Below are positions 58,876 to 64,000 of a DNA stretch of 64,000 nucleotides, piece by piece. The notes under the pieces are model-generated. The model had not been told where the DNA came from. It searched no databases and was given only the letters and a program-made list of their open reading frames with translations. Origin of the DNA: Chromobacterium rhizoryzae (GTDB lineage Bacteria; Pseudomonadota; Gammaproteobacteria; Burkholderiales; Chromobacteriaceae); contig NZ_CP066126.1 in the NCBI RefSeq assembly GCF_020544465.1, positions 1,116,001 through 1,180,000 on the forward strand, in the 5' to 3' direction. Position numbers and translations under genes: made by a program. Every line of letters begins with the position of its first letter. Within the stretch, counting starts at the first letter, position 1.

Positions 58876-60057
58876 ATGGCGGCCTACCGGATCAGCGTCC
58901 TGGCTCAGGGCGAGGTGAGGACGCGCCTGGTGCGGGCGGACAACGAGGCCGCCGCGCGGGCCCAACTGGGCGCGGACGACGGCCTGGTGCTGGAGGCGAG
59001 GCGCGAGGCCGGCGCGGAGGGCGCGCTCAAGGGCGCGGCGCTGGGCTTGCTGCTGCAGGAGCTGTCGGCGTTGCTGGAGGCCGGCCTGGCGCTGATCGAG
59101 GCGCTGGAAGCGCTGCGCGACAAGGCCGGCGGCGGCGACAAGGCCTTGCAGGGCGTGCTGGACCGGCTATTGCAAGCGCTGTACCAGGGCCAGCCGCTGT
59201 CGCGCGCGATGGAGGCCCAGCCGGAAGCCTTCCCGGCCTTGCTGGCGGCCACCGTGGCCGCGTCCGAAGGCAGCGGCCAGCTGCCGGCGGCGCTGAAGCG
59301 CTATCAGTATTACGAGCTGCGCATCGTCGCCATCCGCAAGCGGGTGACCGGCGCCCTGGTCTATCCGGCGCTGGTGCTCTCCGTCGGCTTCGGCATTCTG
59401 CTGTTCATGCTGTTCTTCGTGATTCCCCGTTTCGCCGTGGTGTTCGAATCGCTGCGCGAACTGCCGGCCAGCGCCGCCGCCATGCTGTGGTGGGCGCGCT
59501 TGGTCCAGGCTCACGGCGGCTTGCTGGGCGCGGGCCTGGCTGTCGGCCTGACGGCGCTGTGCCTGCTGCTGCGCGCCCGGCGAACCCAGCGCGCGCTGCT
59601 GAGCTTGTTGTGGACGCTGCCCCGGCTGCGGGATGTCGCGCGCCTGTTCGTGCTGGCGCGTTTTTACCGCACCGCCGGTTTATTGATCGCCGGCGGCACG
59701 CCGGCCTTGCAGGCCTTCGACTTGTCCGCGGGGCTGTTGCCGGACGCCTACGCGCAGCGCTTGGCGCGCGCGCTGGAGGAGTTGCGCGCCGGCCGGCCGG
59801 TGGCGGACACCCTGGCGCGCCACCAACTGACCACGGCGGTGGCGGAGCGCTTATTGCGCGTCGGCGAACAAAGCGGCGATCTGGGCGGCATGTGCGAGCG
59901 CATCGCCCAGTTCCACGACGGCGCGCTGGATCAGGCGATCGAGGTATTCAGCAAAGTGTTCGAGCCGATTCTGATGTTGGCGGTGGGCGGCCTGGTCGGC
60001 CTGATCGTCGCCCTGCTGTATATGCCGATATTCGAACTGGCCGGCGGCATGGGCTGA
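58876..60057 (+). CDS. gspF: Type II secretion inner-membrane protein GspF-like
   Basis: A 393-residue polytopic inner-membrane protein of the GspF/PilC family. Two T2SSF domains (about 60-180 and 265-385) are separated by the helix VTGALVYPALVLSVGFGILLFMLFFVIPRF. The second ends LRVGEQSGDLGGMCERIAQFHDGALDQAIEVFSKVFEPILMLAVGGLVGLIVALLYMPIF, the family's hallmark tail. It anchors the assembly ATPase to the membrane. It starts 1 base after the transglycosylase stop, and the ATPase gene follows 9 bases after its stop. Confidence 0.94.
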   Translation: MAAYRISVLAQGEVRTRLVRADNEAAARAQLGADDGLVLEARREAGAEGALKGAALGLLLQELSALLEAGLALIEALEALRDKAGGGDKALQGVLDRLLQALYQGQPLSRAMEAQPEAFPALLAATVAASEGSGQLPAALKRYQYYELRIVAIRKRVTGALVYPALVLSVGFGILLFMLFFVIPRFAVVFESLRELPASAAAMLWWARLVQAHGGLLGAGLAVGLTALCLLLRARRTQRALLSLLWTLPRLRDVARLFVLARFYRTAGLLIAGGTPALQAFDLSAGLLPDAYAQRLARALEELRAGRPVADTLARHQLTTAVAERLLRVGEQSGDLGGMCERIAQFHDGALDQAIEVFSKVFEPILMLAVGGLVGLIVALLYMPIFELAGGMG

Positions 60058-60066
60058 GGAGACGTG

Positions 60067-61647
60067 ATGCGAGCATTGATGGACCCGACGACGAGGGCCG
60101 GCTGGCAATGGCGGCGCGAGAGCGGAGAGGAAGACCTGCCGATGGCCGAGCTGCTGAACCGGCAGCTGGAGCGCGAGCCGGCCAGCCTGCCGCAGGCGGC
60201 GCGGCTGCTGGGCCTGGCCGCGCTGAGCGAGGCCCAGGTGGGGGAGGCGGCGGCGCGCTTCGATCTGCTGCCGCTGCCGGAAGCGCTGTCCTGCCGGGCG
60301 GTGCCGCTGGAGTGGCGGGGCGAATTGTACCTGCTGCTGGCCGAACCGCTGCGGCTGGACGCGCGTCTCGGCCTGCAAAACCGGCTGTTGGGCCGCGGCC
60401 AGCGCTTCGCCCTCAGCCTGCCCGGCGTGGCCGACGCCTGGCTGAAACAGGCGGAGGCCCGCGAGCGGGTGATGGACGGCGCGGCGGTGGATCTGGCCGA
60501 GGACAGCCTGGCCAAGGCGGTGGAGTCTATCTCGCTGACCAGCCTGGCCAAGGACGAAAGCCCGGTGATCCGCCTGGTCAACATGACCTTGTACGACGCG
60601 CTGCAAAGCCGCGCCAGCGACATCCACCTGGAGTCCCGCGACGACGGGCTGCAGATACGCTACCGCATCGACGGCGTGATGCAGGCCATACGCAAGGTGC
60701 CGGGGCAGTTGGCGGCCAGCCAGACCATGTCGCGGCTGAAAGTGCTGTCCAGCCTGGACATCGCGGAAAAGCGCGTGCCGCAGGACGGCCGCTTCAAGGT
60801 GGCGCTGCAAGGCCGCGAAGTGGACTTCCGCGTGTCCATCATGCCGGGCGCCCACGGCGAAAACGCGGTGCTGCGCCTGCTGGACAAATCCCAGCGCGGC
60901 GACAGCCTGAACCTGGACAGCCTGGGCTTTCACGGCGAAACCGCGCGCCGCGTGCGCGCGCTGGCGCAACTGCCCTACGGCCTGACCCTGATCACCGGGC
61001 CCACCGGCAGCGGCAAATCCACCACCTTGTACGGCGCGCTGGCGGAGATCAATACCGGCGAGGAAAAGATCATCACCATCGAAGACCCGGTGGAGTACGA
61101 GATGGCCGGCATTCTGCAAATCCCGGTCAACGAGAAAAAGGGCCTGACCTTCGCCCGCGGCCTGCGCTCCATCCTGCGCCACGATCCGGACACCATTCTG
61201 GTGGGCGAGATCCGCGACGCCGAAACCGCGGCCATCGCGGTGCAGTCCGCGCTGACCGGCCACCGCGTGCTGTCCTCGGTGCACGCCAACGACGCCTTCA
61301 GCGTGATAGACCGCTTTCTCTACATGGGCGTGGAAGCGGCCACTTTCCTGGAAGCGCTCAACGGCGTGGTGTCGCAGCGCCTGGTGCGCCGGCTGTGCGT
61401 CGTCTGCGCCGGCGCCGGTTGCGAGCACTGCCGCGGCGGCGGCTTCCACGGCCGCATCGCGCTGGCGGAAGTGCTGCGCCTGGACAGCCGGCTCAAGGAA
61501 GCGCTGCTGGAGCGCTCGCCGCAGAAGCGCCAGCAGGCGCTGGCGCAATGCGCCGATTATCAATCGCTGCGCGACGCCGCCCTCGAGGCGGTGGCGCGCG
61601 GACTCACCACCTATCAGGAGGTCAGCCGTGCCGTGGCCATGGAATGA
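60067..61647 (+). CDS. gspE: Type II secretion / pilus assembly ATPase GspE-like
   Basis: A 526-residue secretion ATPase. The N-terminal N1E-like region (~25-135) is followed by the ATPase core: Walker A GPTGSGKS (311-318), Asp box ITIEDPVEYE, Walker B ILVGEIRDAETA and His box LTGHRVLSSVHANDA. A short CVVC...CEHC zinc motif near the C-terminus (after RRL) is typical of GspE. It powers pseudopilus assembly. ATG 60067 has GAGGAG at 60056-60061 with fair spacing; GTG 60064 is too near. The next gene starts inside its last codons. Confidence 0.95.
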   Translation: MRALMDPTTRAGWQWRRESGEEDLPMAELLNRQLEREPASLPQAARLLGLAALSEAQVGEAAARFDLLPLPEALSCRAVPLEWRGELYLLLAEPLRLDARLGLQNRLLGRGQRFALSLPGVADAWLKQAEARERVMDGAAVDLAEDSLAKAVESISLTSLAKDESPVIRLVNMTLYDALQSRASDIHLESRDDGLQIRYRIDGVMQAIRKVPGQLAASQTMSRLKVLSSLDIAEKRVPQDGRFKVALQGREVDFRVSIMPGAHGENAVLRLLDKSQRGDSLNLDSLGFHGETARRVRALAQLPYGLTLITGPTGSGKSTTLYGALAEINTGEEKIITIEDPVEYEMAGILQIPVNEKKGLTFARGLRSILRHDPDTILVGEIRDAETAAIAVQSALTGHRVLSSVHANDAFSVIDRFLYMGVEAATFLEALNGVVSQRLVRRLCVVCAGAGCEHCRGGGFHGRIALAEVLRLDSRLKEALLERSPQKRQQALAQCADYQSLRDAALEAVARGLTTYQEVSRAVAME

Positions 61648-62374
61648 CAGAACCGTGTTGATCGACGCCGAACTGGCGACCTTGCTGCCGCCGGCCGGCG
61701 CCCCGGCCCAGCCGCGGCGTTGCCGCCATCACGGCAAACCGGCCGAGGCGCTGGCCATGCTGCTGGGCGGGGCCGCGCGCCGGCGTCCGGCCTGGCGCAA
61801 CCGCGTGCGGCTGCTCTTGGGCTATCCGTGGGCGCACAGCCAGCTCTTGCCGTGGCAAGACGGCTTGTCCGGGCAGCGCGCCCAGTGGCGCGCCTATGCG
61901 CGGGGTCTGCTGCGCGAGCGCGGCGTCGCGGGCGAACTGGACATCCGCCTGGCGCCGGCGGCTTACGGCGCGGCGCGGCTGGCCTTCGCCGCCCAGGCCC
62001 CGCTGCTGGCCGATTTGAGCGCGGCGGCGCGGGCGGCCGGCTGGCGCTTGGCCGGCTGCCGCGATCTGTTGTCGTCCTGCCTGCAAGCTCATCCGCGCGC
62101 GTTGGCGTCGGACGCGCTGGTGTTGGCGGAGGCCGGGGCCGTCACCTGCCTGTGGCGCGGCGAGCGCGGCTGGGAGGATCTGATCACCCTGGCGCTGGCG
62201 CCGGGACAGAGCGCGGCCGAGGGCGTGGCGGCGGCGGAGGCGCTGTGCGGCCGCGAGCCCGGCGGCGACTACGATTGGTGCGCGACCCATGACCCGGCAC
62301 AGCCGCCGGCGGCGCGGGCGCGTTGGCTGGGCCTTGCCCATCCCTTGCTTGCGAGCCAGCCATGCGCCGCCTGA
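61628..62374 (+). CDS. Inner-membrane platform protein, PilM/GspL-like cytoplasmic part (tentative)
   Basis: A 248-residue protein with no clear transmembrane helix, in the position where PilM or the cytoplasmic half of GspL stands. The segments WNDRTVLIDAELATLL and ADALVLAEAGAVTCLWRGERGWEDLITLAL could be actin-like fold strands, but no classical PilM signature is intact. GTG 61628 has AGGAGG 6-11 bases upstream and overlaps the gspE end by 20 bases. The call rests on gene order (E, this gene, then PilN-, PilO- and PilP-like genes) more than on sequence. Confidence 0.65.
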   Translation: MPWPWNDRTVLIDAELATLLPPAGAPAQPRRCRHHGKPAEALAMLLGGAARRRPAWRNRVRLLLGYPWAHSQLLPWQDGLSGQRAQWRAYARGLLRERGVAGELDIRLAPAAYGAARLAFAAQAPLLADLSAAARAAGWRLAGCRDLLSSCLQAHPRALASDALVLAEAGAVTCLWRGERGWEDLITLALAPGQSAAEGVAAAEALCGREPGGDYDWCATHDPAQPPAARARWLGLAHPLLASQPCAA

Positions 62375-62895
62375 ACGCCCGCGGTCTGGACTTCAGCCGC
62401 CCCGAGGCGAGCGCGCCGCTGGCCGGCGTCGCCGCCATGCTCTTGTTGATGCTGCTGGCGGCGCTGGGCTGGCGGCAGTGGGAGTTGGAACGGTTGGCGG
62501 AGGACACCGCGGCCTGGGAGCGGCGGCAGGAGCAACAGCGTTTTCTGCGCGAGCGCGAACAGCGCCGCGCCCAGGCCGCCTCGCCGGAGGCGCGCAAGGC
62601 CCAGGCGTTGCTGCTGGTCCAGGGCGACGATCAAACCCGGCTGCGCCCGGCGCTGCTGCGGGCGATAGAACAAGCCTGGTCGCCGCGGCTGGGCATCTTG
62701 TCCCTGCATCTTGAGGGCGCGGGCAAGCAGGCCCGGCTGGAACTGAGCGCGGCGGACGTGCGGGAAGTGTTCCATTTCGTCGAGAGGCTGAACCAGTCGT
62801 CCGGCCATGGTCGGGCGCGGCTGCTGCGGCACGGGCTTAAGCCCGGCGATCCCAATCAGGCGGTGCTGGCCACGGTGCAGGTGGCTGAGCGATGA
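62362..62895 (+). CDS. PilN-like inner-membrane protein
   Basis: A 177-residue bitopic protein with a short cytoplasmic N-terminus (MRRLNARGLDFSRPEASAP), one helix (LAGVAAMLLLMLLAALGW), a coiled coil rich in Glu, Arg and Gln (~50-90) and a C-terminal alpha-beta domain (LRPALLRAIEQAWSPRLGILSLHLEGAGKQARLELSA, shown in part). This is the layout of PilN and of the periplasmic half of GspL. It overlaps the preceding gene by 13 bases. No enzymatic role is expected; it forms the assembly platform with the next gene. Confidence 0.75.
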   Translation: MRRLNARGLDFSRPEASAPLAGVAAMLLLMLLAALGWRQWELERLAEDTAAWERRQEQQRFLREREQRRAQAASPEARKAQALLLVQGDDQTRLRPALLRAIEQAWSPRLGILSLHLEGAGKQARLELSAADVREVFHFVERLNQSSGHGRARLLRHGLKPGDPNQAVLATVQVAER

Positions 62896-63482
62896 GGGCC
62901 TGGATGCGAGACGCCGGCCGCTGGCTGGCGGCCTTTAAACGCGGCGGCCGGCCGGCCGGCGGCGGAAGTCATTGGCGGGCCCGGCTGCGCTGGCATCGGC
63001 AGACGCTGGCCTGCCGACTGGGGCGCGGCGGCCGGCTGTCGCTGGCGGCCTGCGGCCTGCTGTTGGTCTTCGGCGCGCTGGAGCAAGAGACGCGGCAGGC
63101 GGATCTGCAACAGCGCCGCCAGCAATTGAGCGCGCCGACGCCCGCCTTGCCGGCGACGGCGGGGCGCGAGCGGCAATGGCAGGCCCAGCTGCGGCTGGCG
63201 CTGGCCCCGCGCAAGCTGGCCTTGCTGGAGCAGCTGCGCCAGTCCGGCCTGAGCGTGCATGAGGCCAGTTATCGCGAAGAGGCGGAAGCCGGCGGCGCGC
63301 TGCGCCGCGTCTCGGTGGAGCTGAGCGCCAGCGGGCGCTATCCGGAACTGATGGCGGCGCTGGGCGCGCTGACGGCGCAACCGCTGTTGCGCTTGGAGGC
63401 GCTGACGCTGGACCGGGCGCGAACCGATGCCGCGACCTTGAGCATGCGCATGCGCTTCAGCCTGCTGGGAGCCGGACAATGA
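62892..63482 (+). CDS. PilO/GspM-like inner-membrane protein
   Basis: A 196-residue bitopic protein. A basic N-terminal region (~1-45) leads to one helix (GGRLSLAACGLLLVFGALEQ), a coiled coil and a ferredoxin-like C-terminal domain (ALRRVSVELSASGRYPELMAALGALTAQPLLRLEALTLDR, shown in part). SGRYPELMAAL is typical of PilO, where a similar GxYxxLxxFL segment is found. It probably pairs with the PilN-like protein. It overlaps its neighbours by 4 bases on each side, so the group is strictly coupled. Confidence 0.78.
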   Translation: MRAWMRDAGRWLAAFKRGGRPAGGGSHWRARLRWHRQTLACRLGRGGRLSLAACGLLLVFGALEQETRQADLQQRRQQLSAPTPALPATAGRERQWQAQLRLALAPRKLALLEQLRQSGLSVHEASYREEAEAGGALRRVSVELSASGRYPELMAALGALTAQPLLRLEALTLDRARTDAATLSMRMRFSLLGAGQ

Positions 63483-63922
63483 GGCGGCGGGCCCATTGGC
63501 TGAGCGGCCTCGCGCTAGCCTGGGCGGCCTTGGCCCAGGCGCAAGAGCCGCGGGCCGACGGCGTCGACCTGTTTCCGGTCCAGAGCTGGGCGTCGCTGCG
63601 CGAAGAGGCCAAGCCCGTCGTCCCGGCGGCGGACGCCGCTCCGGTCTTGGCGGCGCCCTTGCCGCCGCCGCCGCTGGAAGCCGGGCCGCCGCCGTTCAGC
63701 GCTGTGGGCGAATGGCGGCAGGATGGCCAGCGCGTGGTGGTGCTGGAAGGCCGGGCGCGCAGCTACCTGCTCTGCGTCGGCTGCAAGACGCCCAATGCGC
63801 TGCAGCCGGGCGCCCGGCTGACGGAGCAATACACGTTCAAGGCCCTGGAGGCGGAGCGCGCGCTGCTGTTGGACGCCGAAGGGCGGGAGCACTCGATCCC
63901 GCTGACTCCATTGGCTCACTGA
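63479..63922 (+). CDS. PilP/GspC-like periplasmic protein
   Basis: A 147-residue secreted protein. The signal peptide (MRRRAHWLSGLALAWAALAQA) is followed by a Pro- and Ala-rich linker (~45-75) and a small beta domain. That domain (FSAVGEWRQDGQRVVVLEGRARSYLLCVGCKTPNALQPGARLTEQYTFKALEAERALLLDAEG, shown in part) resembles the homology region of GspC and PilP, which meets the secretin N0 domain. LLCVGC could form a disulfide. Its place before the gene at 63972 fits a link between platform and secretin. Confidence 0.7.
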   Translation: MRRRAHWLSGLALAWAALAQAQEPRADGVDLFPVQSWASLREEAKPVVPAADAAPVLAAPLPPPPLEAGPPPFSAVGEWRQDGQRVVVLEGRARSYLLCVGCKTPNALQPGARLTEQYTFKALEAERALLLDAEGREHSIPLTPLAH

Positions 63923-63971
63923 GGCGTCGCCGCCACCGCGACGACGCCGTTTTCACCAGGCATTAGGCATC

Positions 63972-64000
63972 ATGAAACATTGCAAACCCACACTGCTGGC
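63972..64000 (+). CDS. Start of next gene in the secretion operon (cut by window edge)
   Basis: Only nine full codons plus two bases are present, starting ATG 63972 (MKHCKPTLL). Gene order in related operons predicts a secretin (GspD/PilQ-like), which would begin with a signal peptide, and the basic-then-hydrophobic start is compatible. This is a prediction from context only. Confidence 0.4.

Overview
The window is 64 kb of a GC-rich bacterial chromosome (roughly two-thirds GC by eye) that reads as a betaproteobacterium of order Neisseriales, most likely Chromobacterium or a close relative. The grounds are gene order and protein resemblance: purM-purN beside an AI-2E-type permease and hda, exbB-exbD-lpxK-kdsB-adk, and the kdsD-kdsC-lptC-lptA-lptB-rpoN-hpf-ptsN-hprK-rapZ block. 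The species cannot be fixed from the sequence alone. Almost everything looks like ordinary chromosome. I see no transposase, phage, plasmid or CRISPR array; the only repeat-like elements are three diverged copies of a palindromic intergenic repeat.

Layout. 0-9.7 kb: purine synthesis (purN, purM), permease, the replication regulator hda with a HAD phosphatase, a cluster of DnaA boxes, ExbB/ExbD, lipid A and Kdo enzymes (lpxK, kdsB), adk and a hemolysin III-type membrane protein. 9.8-16.3 kb, minus strand: a two-component system ending in a c-di-GMP phosphodiesterase regulator, an EamA exporter, the NAD(P)HX repair enzyme and ubiX. 16.3-23.8 kb, minus strand: the nitrogen PTS block (rapZ, hprK, ptsN), hpf, rpoN and the LPS export and Kdo genes (lptB, lptA, lptC, kdsC, kdsD). 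23.9-28.3 kb: a KefC-type antiporter, an AsmA-like protein and tRNA-Gly(CCC).

28.4-38.5 kb: an SRPBCC protein, a MocR regulator divergent from a flavin/[2Fe-2S] reductase plus M24-peptidase-like pair, then a trehalose PTS locus (treR-treB-treC-lamB-type porin) with tandem HutC-type operator palindromes. 38.6-50 kb: arylamine N-acetyltransferase, small membrane proteins, a glutathione transferase, a SIMPL protein, a diguanylate cyclase, malate synthase with a divergent LysR regulator, an amino-acid permease, a macro-domain protein and a potassium channel with a zinc ribbon. 50-57.7 kb: cysK, a DUF815 ATPase, an NhaP2-type antiporter, a Nudix-ThiE fusion, periplasmic SodC and cytochrome b561.

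57.9-64 kb: a compact operon that mixes type II secretion parts (major pseudopilin, GspF, GspE) with type IV pilus-like inner-membrane proteins and a specialised lytic transglycosylase, apparently running into another gene cut by the window end, plausibly the secretin.

Taken together, the envelope genes (lpxK, kdsB, kdsC, kdsD, lptA, lptB, lptC) supply the lipid A-Kdo core and its export machinery. The PTS genes join carbon intake (TreB) to the regulatory branch (PtsN, HprK, RapZ). Two c-di-GMP enzymes of opposite sign (HD-GYP and GGDEF) lie about 31 kb apart. The items most worth checking are the DnaA-box cluster beside hda, the hybrid secretion operon, the MocR/reductase/M24 pair and the palindromic repeat family.
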